A stretch of 35,356 bases of DNA from Candidatus Zixiibacteriota bacterium (GTDB taxonomy: Bacteria; Zixibacteria; MSB-5A5; GN15; FEB-12), in NCBI GenBank assembly GCA_020351995.1, contig CP070674.1, positions 2,437,858 through 2,473,213 of the forward strand, in the 5' to 3' direction. Positions 17,593-25,193 of this stretch are shown here, piece after piece (within the stretch, counting starts at the first letter, position 1; each line of letters starts with the position of its first letter). Under the pieces are notes generated by a model. The model worked only from the letters and a program-made list of their open reading frames with translations. It did not search any database and was not told the origin of the DNA. The translations under genes were made by a program, and so were the position numbers.

Positions 17593-18834
17593 CTATCCTT
17601 GTGTTTTGTAAGCTACTCCCGCGAATCGTGCCTCGTGACCGCGGCGCATTATCTCGCGGGCGTCTTTGTCGCAGCGAATACATTTATGGTATATGACATC
17701 TCCAATCAGGTCGGCTTTGGCATCGCGCTCTTCATCCGACAGGAAATAAGCCTCCATAGTGTCATACGGCCTCGATTCTCCGTCGCTCTCGTACTTGATT
17801 GTAATATTGGTGCCACTGTCGAGAACTTTGTGCGCGTTGTCGGTCCAGTTGAAATCCTCCATGCCCAGATCCGGGTTGATTCTCAGGTGCGCCGTGAGCG
17901 AAATACCGGGAAGACCCGACTCCTGAAGGTCCTTGGCGCACTGGATGAACGTTTCCGGGCCGGCGGCGTTGCCGATGTTTACCTCATATATGGGGGTCGT
18001 GCCGTCATCGCGGAGAAATTCCTTAACGATATTCATCAGCATTCGGAACTGGACGGCATTCTGAGTCGAAAGAAGCATCGAAATCTTAAAAGTAACTGCC
18101 GGAACCAGCCTGCCGTAGTAACAGGCGGCCACGATAGTCGACCAGCTTGGATTCAAAAAGAAATTGGCCCCGGTCTCCAGGGCTGCCCGGGTGATACCAT
18201 CAAGGTAAACCAGGTGGTTGTTATCACCTACCTCGACACCCCCAAGATTGCCGAAGGCCGTTCCCATGTTCTTGAGTATCAGCTGGCTCATCCCGCCACC
18301 AAGATCACGCCGGTCGAATTTTTCACCGGTGATCTTCTCGATTCGGGCGAAACGATGTTCCGGCAGGGGAATTCCAATCAAATTGGTCGAGCAGAACTTG
18401 CTGGCTTTCAGAATATTCTCGGCCATAGCCTGTGTCGCCAGCAGATCCCCGGAATAAACATAGTGGTCGGTGAGAGCCACCACCGATATCATTTCCGTTG
18501 GAAAAAGTACGTCGCGATTCTGCGCCACCCGCCGCATACAGTCCAGGGTCACTCTCGAGCCCTGAAATCCTGACACCTGCGTTGTACAGACACCCGGCTT
18601 GGTCGCTTTTATTCCCTCCTTGGCGATGAAATCTTCCACTTTCGGGAAATCCTTGGCGTACCCTTCGGCTTGTTCAAGCATCTCGCCATAGCCTTTGTCG
18701 CCGGCGATCCTCTTGCGCGTCCCATAGTCTCTCATTTTCTCAATCTTATCGCATACTTCCTGACTCCCGCCAAAATCATCAACGAGGGTGTCTATGGCCT
18801 TAAGATCGCGGTCGCTCAGTAACTTAAAATGCAT
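17593..18834 (-). CDS. Uncharacterised 413-aa cytoplasmic enzyme
   Basis: I do not recognise this protein. It has no signal peptide or membrane segment and reads like a TIM-barrel enzyme, with alternating strand/helix segments such as FPTEMISVVALTDHYVYSGD, HLVYLDGITRAALETGANFF and GPETFIQCAKDLQESGLPG. Conserved-looking glycine-rich stretches include RRDLGGGMSQLILKNMGTAF. The C-terminus has Cys-x2-Cys in YHKCIRCDKDAREIM, followed by a basic tail. It is the first gene of an operon with a cupin, a homoserine-dehydrogenase-like protein and an aldehyde dehydrogenase. It may therefore be a lyase, aldolase or mutase supplying the substrate of those enzymes; this is inference from context. The ATG at 18834 has GGGAG about 12 nt upstream. 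Confidence 0.75.
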   Translation of the reverse strand: MHFKLLSDRDLKAIDTLVDDFGGSQEVCDKIEKMRDYGTRKRIAGDKGYGEMLEQAEGYAKDFPKVEDFIAKEGIKATKPGVCTTQVSGFQGSRVTLDCMRRVAQNRDVLFPTEMISVVALTDHYVYSGDLLATQAMAENILKASKFCSTNLIGIPLPEHRFARIEKITGEKFDRRDLGGGMSQLILKNMGTAFGNLGGVEVGDNNHLVYLDGITRAALETGANFFLNPSWSTIVAACYYGRLVPAVTFKISMLLSTQNAVQFRMLMNIVKEFLRDDGTTPIYEVNIGNAAGPETFIQCAKDLQESGLPGISLTAHLRINPDLGMEDFNWTDNAHKVLDSGTNITIKYESDGESRPYDTMEAYFLSDEERDAKADLIGDVIYHKCIRCDKDAREIMRRGHEARFAGVAYKTQG

Positions 18835-18853
18835 TATCTCAGTCTCCCGGTTT

Positions 18854-18881
18854 ATTGAAAAAGGGGGTTTATTTTTGTCAA
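18854..18881 (-). promoter_or_regulatory. Possible sigma-70 promoter for the 413-aa-enzyme operon
   Basis: On the minus strand an exact TTGACA lies at 18881-18876. A 16-base spacer follows, then TTCAAT at 18859-18854 (4 of 6 matches to TATAAT). It sits about 20 nt upstream of the first gene's ATG, which makes for a short leader. The -10 is weak, so confidence is limited. Confidence 0.35.
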
Positions 18882-19152
18882 GTCGATAAGGAAAGTTCCT
18901 CTCGCAGGCGGTAACTGCCCGGCATTTTCAAGCCGGAAGTTAAGCCAAAGGCCGACCCTTTTCAAGCGATTTTCAAAAAAACTGCCCGGTCTGCTTGGCC
19001 CTTCAAGTTCTTATGCCATAATCCGATAATTAAATAAAACGTCGGAGCGCCGACGCGGGGCTGGTGCCTGATTGCGCCCGGGGGATATCGGCGACGTACT
19101 CGACAAAAAATGGTGAGAAGCAAGTTAGTTATACAGGTGATCATGAAGCATC

Positions 19153-19170
19153 TTGTGAACGATGTCACAA
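19153..19170 (+). promoter_or_regulatory. CRP/FNR-type operator palindrome
   Basis: The sequence TTGTGA-ACGATG-TCACAA is a perfect inverted repeat. It matches the E. coli CRP consensus TGTGA-N6-TCACA at every position. It is centred about 120 bases upstream of the cytochrome ATG. A TTGCCA at 19176-19181, followed 17 bases later by TAATTT at 19199-19204, is a weak candidate core promoter just downstream. A CRP/FNR-superfamily regulator (cAMP, redox, NO or CO responsive) could control the cytochrome from here; no such regulator gene is in the window. Confidence 0.6.
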
Positions 19171-19280
19171 AATTGTTGCCAAGAGTTTTGTCATTTCCTA
19201 ATTTCCAATCCGTACCTCGAAATGATTGCCGCGCTGCCGTATTTATGGAGAGCAGCTCCGCAAACCAGGAGAGTTGGACA

Positions 19281-22124
19281 ATGAAGCGCAACCTGAGAGC
19301 TTTCTTCCTCTTTTCAGCACTTGCTTTCTTTTCCATCAGTGCCGTTGCTCAGGACATGCCCCACGAGGACATCAATTTCGAATGCGAGGTCTGTCATTCC
19401 CTGAAAGAATGGTCTGGGGTCAGGTTTGACCATGCCGATAGCACCGGGTTCGTTCTTGAGGGTCGCCACGCTAGTGCTGAGTGCAAAGGCTGCCATACCC
19501 TGACAGATTTCTCCATCATTGACCAGCAGTGCGTTGCCTGTCACAAAGATATTCATGAAGCTAAACTCGGGCCGGATTGCGCCAGGTGCCACACCCCCGA
19601 CGGCTTCACGATTTTCAATATCGAAGACATCCATGCTCAGACCAACTTCCCTCTTATGGGTCGCCATGCCCTGGCCGACTGCCAGAGCTGTCACCGGGGA
19701 TTGCCGCGAGGTGACCTGTCATTCGAAACCACTCGCTGTGTCGGCTGCCATCAACAGAACTATCTCGAGGCCGCCAGCCCCAATCACGTCTCGGCTGGTT
19801 TCTCCACCGATTGTGATAACTGCCACCAGATGAGCTCATGGCACCCGGCCATGATAACCGAGCACGACATATTCTTCCCCATCTTTTCAGGTGAACACGC
19901 CGGTGAGTGGGACGATTGTTCCACCTGCCACATAAACCCTGATAACTTCGCCGAATTCAGTTGCTTCGGCTGCCATGAACATAACCAGACCGATACCGAC
20001 GCGGACCACGTCGGAATCCCGGCATATAATTATAATAGCGAGGACTGCTACCTTTGCCATCCAAGAGGTACCGCCGACGAGTTTGTCGCACATGACGCGC
20101 TCTATTTCCCGATATATACCGGGGCTCACGCCGCGGTATGGGATGATTGCTCCGATTGCCACATCGACCCCAATGATAAGTCGGTCTTTTCCTGCACCGT
20201 TTGTCACGGGCAGTCCGAAACCAACCCGATACACGGCGGCATAACTTCTTATGTCTGGGAAAGCAGCGCCTGTCTTACCTGCCATCCGACCGGATCCGGC
20301 GGGGAATATACGGAGCACGATGTTGCCTATTTCCCCATCTATACCGGGACCCATGGCGGCACCTGGGACGATTGCACCACCTGCCACACCAACCCCGCCG
20401 ACCGTTCCGAATACACCTGCCTGGTCTGCCACCCGCAGGGGACAATTGACCCCATACACCTCGGTATGACCAGTTACAGTTACGTGAGCACGGCCTGTTT
20501 CTCATGTCATCCCCAGGGCGTGGTTGAAGATTATCTTGAGCACGATGCCGACTTCTTCCCGATATATTCCGGCACTCACAGCGGTGAGTGGAGCGACTGC
20601 TCTCAATGTCATACCGACCCGGCCGACAAGAGCGTCGTAAGTTGCCTGACCTGTCACGATCAAACCACCACCGACGAGATTCACTCCGGCATTACGTCAT
20701 ACACTTACGAAACCAGCGCCTGCCTGACCTGCCATCCGACAGGCTCAGGTGGAGAGTTTACAGAGCACGACGTGACCTATTTTCCGATATACTCAGGCAC
20801 CCACAGCGGAGCCTGGAGCGATTGCGCTCAATGCCATATTAACCCGGCCGACCGTACCGAATATGATTGCCTCGGCTGTCACCTGCAGGGCACAATAGAC
20901 GTCATCCATCAGGGTATGACCAGCTACAGTTATCTAAGTACTGTTTGCTTCACCTGCCACCCACAGGGAGTAGTGGAGAACTACCTCGAACACGACGCGG
21001 ACTTCTTCCCCATCTACTCCGGCGACCACAGCGGCGCCTGGGCAGAGTGCGCCACATGCCACACCGACCCGGCTAATCGGTCCGTTTTTACCTGTCTGGT
21101 TTGCCATGATCAGGGTACGGTTGATCCGATACATCTGGGAATGTTGAGCTACTCTTACGAAAGCTCGGTCTGCTATAGCTGCCATCCGGCTGGTGTCGTT
21201 GAAGATTACACCGAGCACGACGCAGCCTTCTTCCCGATATATTCCGGCGCTCATTCCGGTACATGGGTGGATTGCTCGACCTGCCACACCGATCCGGGCG
21301 ATAAATCGGTATTCACCTGTCTCGTTTGCCATAACCAGACAGACATGGATAATATGCACGTGGGAATCTCCGGCTACGTTTACAACAGCACCGACTGCCT
21401 GACCTGTCATCCCGACGGCAGTGAGATTGAGTTCACCGAACACGAACTCTCGTATTTCCCGATATACTCCGGTGCTCACGCCGGCGTCTGGGCTGAATGC
21501 GCAACCTGCCACACCGTTCCCGGCGACCGCACCATCTACGACTGTCTCGCCTGTCACGACCAGACTTCGGCGGATGGCATCCATCTGGGCATGCCCGAGT
21601 ATTTTTACCAGAGCGACGTGTGCTATTCCTGCCATCCGCAGGGAGTGCCGGAGGATTATCCACAGCACGATGTCAACGGCTTCTTCCCGATATACTCGGG
21701 GAACCACGCCGGTGTCTGGGCCGAATGCGCTACCTGTCATACCGATCCGACCAGCAAGACCGTATTCACCTGTCTGGTTTGCCATGAGCAGGCCGTCATT
21801 GAGCCATACCACCTGGGGATGCCAAGCTACCTGTATGAGAGCAATGCTTGCTACAGTTGCCATCCCAACGGGATCATCGAAGATTATCTGGAGCACGACG
21901 ACGAAGGCTTCTTCCCTATCTATTCGGGCACCCATGACGGTAGATGGACCTCCTGCGCCACATGTCATATTGTCCCTACGGATAAGAGCGTCTTCTCATG
22001 TCTGGAAACGTGCCACCAGAATCCCCAGACTGACAACTGGCATACCAGCCCCACTCCTGTTCCCGGCTATACGTATGACAGTGAGGCCTGTTACGCCTGT
22101 CATCCCAGGGGTGAGTACCCGTAA
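19281..22124 (+). CDS. Giant multiheme c-type cytochrome, 37 predicted haems
   Basis: The 947-residue exported protein has a Sec signal peptide (about residues 1-23, cleavage after SAVA). I count 36 CxxCH motifs and one CxxxCH (CLETCH, from residue 907), giving 37 covalent haem sites. The first seven lie in an irregular N-terminal region (to about residue 190). The other thirty are in ten tandem modules of 75-77 residues. Most modules have three CxxCH plus three further conserved histidines (in EHD, G-x-H after FPIYSG, and HxG), enough for bis-histidine ligation of each haem. Such proteins move electrons across the periplasm or cell surface. The ATG at 19281 is chosen for its AGGAG and signal peptide. 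A beta-barrel gene follows after 15 nt. No substrate-reduction domain is seen. Confidence 0.93.
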   Translation: MKRNLRAFFLFSALAFFSISAVAQDMPHEDINFECEVCHSLKEWSGVRFDHADSTGFVLEGRHASAECKGCHTLTDFSIIDQQCVACHKDIHEAKLGPDCARCHTPDGFTIFNIEDIHAQTNFPLMGRHALADCQSCHRGLPRGDLSFETTRCVGCHQQNYLEAASPNHVSAGFSTDCDNCHQMSSWHPAMITEHDIFFPIFSGEHAGEWDDCSTCHINPDNFAEFSCFGCHEHNQTDTDADHVGIPAYNYNSEDCYLCHPRGTADEFVAHDALYFPIYTGAHAAVWDDCSDCHIDPNDKSVFSCTVCHGQSETNPIHGGITSYVWESSACLTCHPTGSGGEYTEHDVAYFPIYTGTHGGTWDDCTTCHTNPADRSEYTCLVCHPQGTIDPIHLGMTSYSYVSTACFSCHPQGVVEDYLEHDADFFPIYSGTHSGEWSDCSQCHTDPADKSVVSCLTCHDQTTTDEIHSGITSYTYETSACLTCHPTGSGGEFTEHDVTYFPIYSGTHSGAWSDCAQCHINPADRTEYDCLGCHLQGTIDVIHQGMTSYSYLSTVCFTCHPQGVVENYLEHDADFFPIYSGDHSGAWAECATCHTDPANRSVFTCLVCHDQGTVDPIHLGMLSYSYESSVCYSCHPAGVVEDYTEHDAAFFPIYSGAHSGTWVDCSTCHTDPGDKSVFTCLVCHNQTDMDNMHVGISGYVYNSTDCLTCHPDGSEIEFTEHELSYFPIYSGAHAGVWAECATCHTVPGDRTIYDCLACHDQTSADGIHLGMPEYFYQSDVCYSCHPQGVPEDYPQHDVNGFFPIYSGNHAGVWAECATCHTDPTSKTVFTCLVCHEQAVIEPYHLGMPSYLYESNACYSCHPNGIIEDYLEHDDEGFFPIYSGTHDGRWTSCATCHIVPTDKSVFSCLETCHQNPQTDNWHTSPTPVPGYTYDSEACYACHPRGEYP
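19860..22121 (+). repeat. Ten tandem three-haem modules (225-nt period) inside the cytochrome gene
   Basis: Module starts, taken at the E of the EHD motif or its equivalent, fall at 19860, 20088, 20313, 20538, 20763, 20988, 21213, 21438, 21663 and 21891. The spacing is exactly 225 nt for most and 228 nt twice. Each module reads EHD...FFPIYSGxHxGxW, CxxCH, CLxCH, HxG, then CxxCHPxG. The nucleotide sequences have diverged but the spacing is conserved, which indicates selection on module length. The long antisense open frames across this region are by-products of the repeat. Confidence 0.9.
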
Positions 22125-22139
22125 TGTGAGTTTGAAGGT

Positions 22140-23741
22140 ATGAAAGTAGCCAAATACATAATCGCTCTTTTCCTAACGATACTCGCAGGCAATGTGATTG
22201 CCGCCGACGGCCAGACACAGCCCAGCGTGACTTATATTTCGCCGGAGGCGATCTATTTCGACGGCGGTCTGTATGCCGGTATTGGCGTGGGTGATACAGT
22301 TGCCTTCATAAGGGATCGCCAGACAGTTGCCGTCGCTATCGTGACCAAAGCCGCTGATATGGCCGCCGCCGCCGAACTCTGCCAGCAGAAATATCCCGTC
22401 AAGGTGGGTGACCGGGCTGCTCTCCTTGCGGACGTCCCCAGGTTGACCGCCCCGATGGCGACGATGGCATCTTCCACCACCATTTCCGCCGCCGCCACCG
22501 AGCCTCAAAAACCCCGGCCGCAAAAGCCGAGTCAATTGAAAGGCACCCTGTCAATCGAGAATTTCTACCGTAAAGATATGACTGATTCCGAACTCGATCG
22601 TACCCAGCCCGGAATCAGAACCCGTCTGTCCGTCACAAATGTCGGCGGGACTGACCTGACTCTCAGACTGCGCCATCGCACCCGCCTGTACCACCGCGCC
22701 CGGTCACTCTACACTGATCAGGAAACCAACGAGTGGGTTCACCAGGTTTACGAGTTCGGCCTCTTCCATGAGGTGGAAGATGCCCGCACCGAGTGGGCCA
22801 TTGGACGGGTGCTCTCGCCGTACGTTCGCGGCGTGGGATATGTCGATGGTGGCTATCTTGCCCATCAATTGAATCCGCACTTCAAACTGGGGCTTGCCGG
22901 CGGTACCGTTCCCGATCGGCTTACCTCCGAACCTGATTTTGACCGGAGAAAATTCGGTTTGTTCGCTTCATGGGAAACTGGGACTTATTCAACTCAGAGA
23001 CTAGCCTTCACGGCGGCTGTCTCAACTGAATATGACAAGCAGACCGTAAGCCGCGATTTCCTGTATTTCCAGACTACCTACTCAAAGAAGGGTTTGATGT
23101 CACTTTACCAGTCAGTCGAAATCGATCTCAACCGGGGATGGCGATATAAGAGCGCCGGGGAACGCTTTACTTTCACCAATTATTATGCTAACGCCACGGT
23201 CAATCTGACGTCCACGGCTTCCTTATTCGCCTCCTACGATGCCCGCAAGAATATCAGGTATATCGAGCTTATGGATACCCCCGACAGCCTGTTTAACGAC
23301 GATGTGCACCAGGGTGTCAGGGCTGGATTCAACTGGCGGCCGACGCAGCGTCTGTACATCCGCGCCAATGGAGGCATCAGGTTCCGCGAAGGTGAATTCG
23401 ATAATAACCGGTTCGTATCCGGCACTATACGGATAAACCGCTTCCCGGCTCCTCGTCACTCGGTTACCATGTCGATGCACGTTACCGAGACTCATTTCAC
23501 TACCGGGTACCGGCCGATGCTCAGTTATCGATTCCCGGTTTCACGGAAGATGATTCTGAATCTTACCGGTTCCGGCTATATTTACAAAACCGGCTCGAAG
23601 AGTACGAAGTACTATTACGGTGATATCAGCACCCACTACAATTTCGGTCGCCGCTACTATCTGTCCGCAAATGTCCGCCAGTATTTCGACAGCAAACTCG
23701 AATCCATCGAACTCCGCACCGAACTTGGCATCCGGCTCTGA
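22140..23741 (+). CDS. Outer-membrane beta-barrel protein, partner of the multiheme cytochrome
   Basis: The 533-residue protein has a signal peptide (about residues 1-22). A small beta-rich periplasmic segment (about 25-105, GIGVGDTVAFIRDRQTVAVA) is followed by a Pro/Ala/Thr-rich linker. From about residue 130 to the end there are many alternating amphipathic strands with aromatic girdles, for example LTLRLRHRTRLYHRARSLY and YYLSANVRQYFDSKLESIEL. The C-terminus ends in a strand (ELRTELGIRL), typical of outer-membrane barrels. It begins 15 nt after the cytochrome stop and is almost certainly cotranscribed. The ribosome site is weak (GAAGG very close to the ATG), which may imply coupling. By analogy with porin-cytochrome conduits it could carry electrons or cytochrome across the outer membrane. 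It is not recognisably MtrB. Confidence 0.8.
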   Translation: MKVAKYIIALFLTILAGNVIAADGQTQPSVTYISPEAIYFDGGLYAGIGVGDTVAFIRDRQTVAVAIVTKAADMAAAAELCQQKYPVKVGDRAALLADVPRLTAPMATMASSTTISAAATEPQKPRPQKPSQLKGTLSIENFYRKDMTDSELDRTQPGIRTRLSVTNVGGTDLTLRLRHRTRLYHRARSLYTDQETNEWVHQVYEFGLFHEVEDARTEWAIGRVLSPYVRGVGYVDGGYLAHQLNPHFKLGLAGGTVPDRLTSEPDFDRRKFGLFASWETGTYSTQRLAFTAAVSTEYDKQTVSRDFLYFQTTYSKKGLMSLYQSVEIDLNRGWRYKSAGERFTFTNYYANATVNLTSTASLFASYDARKNIRYIELMDTPDSLFNDDVHQGVRAGFNWRPTQRLYIRANGGIRFREGEFDNNRFVSGTIRINRFPAPRHSVTMSMHVTETHFTTGYRPMLSYRFPVSRKMILNLTGSGYIYKTGSKSTKYYYGDISTHYNFGRRYYLSANVRQYFDSKLESIELRTELGIRL

Positions 23742-23916
23742 TACCTGGACCCGGTCTTCTCAAAAAACCCGAAGGACCCAGAGTTTCATTTTGGCCATCA
23801 CACGTCGCCGGTCCCTCCAACTCAACAGTTCTTCTCATGAAAACGGAATTAACACGACAAATGCGATAAGTCTTGTCTCTTTTGGAGAAAGATTTTCCTC
23901 GTGGTCTCTTTTTTCC

Positions 23917-23970
23917 TTGACATCCGGGCCGCGACTGCTCTAAATTGGCGGTATATCACGGTAGATATAC
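23917..23970 (+). promoter_or_regulatory. Sigma-70-like promoter with downstream operator dyad
   Basis: TTGACA at 23917-23922 is followed after 16 bases by TCTAAA at 23939-23944 (4 of 6 matches to the -10 consensus). Directly downstream, covering the expected transcription start, is the perfect inverted repeat GTATATC-N6-GATATAC (23951-23957 and 23964-23970). A repressor bound there would block initiation. The transcript would have a leader of roughly 255 bases before the secreted-protein gene at 24209. Confidence 0.5.
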
Positions 23971-24077
23971 GCGGGGAATAGAACCATCATCGGCAGACGT
24001 TAAGTAAGTTTTCCTGTGGGAAATGGATTTCCTTTAAGAAAAATTAACCGAACCTAATTGTGCTCTGTTAAGTAACA

Positions 24078-24156
24078 GGCATCTGAAGAACGACACACCA
24101 GCATCTGAGGGGCGACACACCAGCATCTGAGGGGCGACACACCAGCATCTGAGGGG
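24078..24156 (+). repeat. 22-bp tandem repeat, about 3.6 copies
   Basis: The unit is 22 bases, with core GCATCTGAGGGGCGACACAC. Copies run 24078-24099 (degenerate, AGAA replacing GGGG), 24100-24121, 24122-24143 (identical to the second) and a partial copy 24144-24156. It abuts the palindrome CTGTTAAGTAACAG at 24065-24078. It is non-coding and sits about 50 bases upstream of a start codon. It may be an intergenic repeat family or a multi-site regulator target. Confidence 0.8.
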
Positions 24157-24208
24157 TATTCTAGGCGACCCGCGTGACATCACACGAGCACTTTCGGGGA
24201 GAATATGA

Positions 24209-25078
24209 ATGTATAGTATAATTCGCGGCGCCGGATGCGGATTCATCCTCGTCAGTCTCCTCGTATCGAATGTTGCGGGGATAGATTTTCCGAGCAACAT
24301 CTCCGGCGACTGTATGTATGATGAGGCTACCGACAGGACCATTTGCACCTATGTAGTGGCCTCGGGTACACCGGCACTCAGCCACCTCATAATACCTTTT
24401 TCTGAAAACTGTATCGATAAGTTCGAAGTGACCAGCTCCTTCTTCAGATTTGAAAATCCCCAGGCTTACGACGATCCGTTTTGCGGTGAGATATATGGCA
24501 TCAAATCCGACCGGGAAATGGGCGACGGACAGGTGGAAACCTTTACCATCTCTTATGTCGGCAACTGGATGCACAAGGTTGGCATGGATGTAGTATACGC
24601 TGCCCTGAAAGCCGCCAATAATTGCGAGGTATATCCCGTACCGGGAGTCGCGGACTGTGACTTCGTCCCTCAGTGTGAATTCTCCGTAAACTTTACTGTA
24701 TCCGAGTTCTATACTCGCAAACCGGGAGACTATGCCGGCCCGATCGTTTGCCTGACTGCTACCTCGAACCTGCCGATCAACATCACCTTCGATTCCTTTG
24801 GCGATCTTTATCCTCAGGCTTCCTTCGGCACTGGTTTCATACCGGCGCTTTACCAGACCGCTCCGGTGGAGCAGGTTCAACCACCACCTGCGTTTCTGAC
24901 TCCGGCTGAATTTAACGAGCAGAAGGTCATTATACCTGACGACGAAGAAGAGCACAGTTTTTGTATCTGGTGGAAGCTATCGCTCGGACCTGAAATATCT
25001 GGCTGCGAATATAGTGATGACGCCGCGATCGTCATCGAAATAGAGAACCTTGAACAGTATATCGAACTTGAACCTTGA
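24209..25078 (+). CDS. Secreted protein of unknown function, paralogue A
   Basis: The 289-residue protein has an N-terminal signal peptide (about residues 1-24) and is rich in cysteine and acidic residues. I do not recognise a domain. The C-terminal 130 residues resemble the next gene's product. Shared segments are RKPGDYAG (170-177 here; RKPGIYAG there), a following SN...I.. strand, FGDL/FEDL, a CIWWKL/ICWKLW segment and CEYSDDA near the end (266-272). The start ATG at 24209 has GGGGAGAA upstream; a nearer ATG at 24205 is out of frame. It is probably a surface or extracellular beta-rich protein. The gene order with a chaperone-like protein and a secretin suggests it may be a substrate of that apparatus, which is inference. 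Confidence 0.75.
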   Translation: MYSIIRGAGCGFILVSLLVSNVAGIDFPSNISGDCMYDEATDRTICTYVVASGTPALSHLIIPFSENCIDKFEVTSSFFRFENPQAYDDPFCGEIYGIKSDREMGDGQVETFTISYVGNWMHKVGMDVVYAALKAANNCEVYPVPGVADCDFVPQCEFSVNFTVSEFYTRKPGDYAGPIVCLTATSNLPINITFDSFGDLYPQASFGTGFIPALYQTAPVEQVQPPPAFLTPAEFNEQKVIIPDDEEEHSFCIWWKLSLGPEISGCEYSDDAAIVIEIENLEQYIELEP

Positions 25079-25193
25079 GGAGAAGATAGTAACTGGAGAG
25101 GAGGGCTTATCGAACTTTACGACCGAAAAACCGAAAAACTTACATCGTAGTGTATACACAAAACCATTAAACACTCCAAAATAGGGGGACATT
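25079..25193. promoter_or_regulatory. Spacer between paralogues A and B with a 10-bp palindrome
   Basis: The 115-base spacer contains the perfect palindrome GTGTATACAC (25150-25159) about 35 bases upstream of the next start codon. A strong AGGGGGA ribosome site precedes the ATG at 25194. The palindrome is short and could be chance; it would suit a small repressor. Confidence 0.3.

Larger units (their letters stand above)
18835..19280. other. Divergent intergenic region upstream of the multiheme cytochrome
   Basis: About 446 bases without a supported gene. It carries a possible minus-strand promoter for the metabolic operon near 18854-18881, a perfect CRP/FNR-type palindrome at 19153-19170 and the cytochrome leader. 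Reading frames crossing it on either strand have no family resemblance. The open frame from 19110 is only an upstream extension of the cytochrome without a signal peptide. Confidence 0.5.
23742..24208. other. Intergenic regulatory region with promoter, dyads and 22-bp tandem repeats
   Basis: About 467 bases without a supported gene. It holds a sigma-70-like promoter (23917-23944), a perfect dyad just after it (23951-23970), the palindrome CTGTTA-AG-TAACAG (24065-24078) and a 22-bp tandem repeat (24078-24156). I see no rho-independent terminator for the preceding barrel gene. Confidence 0.5.

Noticed and set aside
18962-19336. A 124-codon minus-strand frame in the cytochrome promoter region
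   Set aside because: It overlaps the cytochrome signal peptide antisense and covers the CRP-type palindrome. No coding features are visible.
20934-21968. A 344-codon minus-strand open frame, and several other long antisense frames
   Set aside because: They are mirror images of the cytochrome repeat, open only because the modules lack certain codons. Composition is repetitive and no start signal is present.
24078-24156. A CRISPR array
   Set aside because: The 22-bp units are directly adjacent with no spacers between them, and no cas genes are present. It is a simple tandem repeat.
24161-24955. A 264-codon minus-strand open frame
   Set aside because: It is antisense to secreted paralogue A, which has a signal peptide, a ribosome site and a recognisable relative next door.
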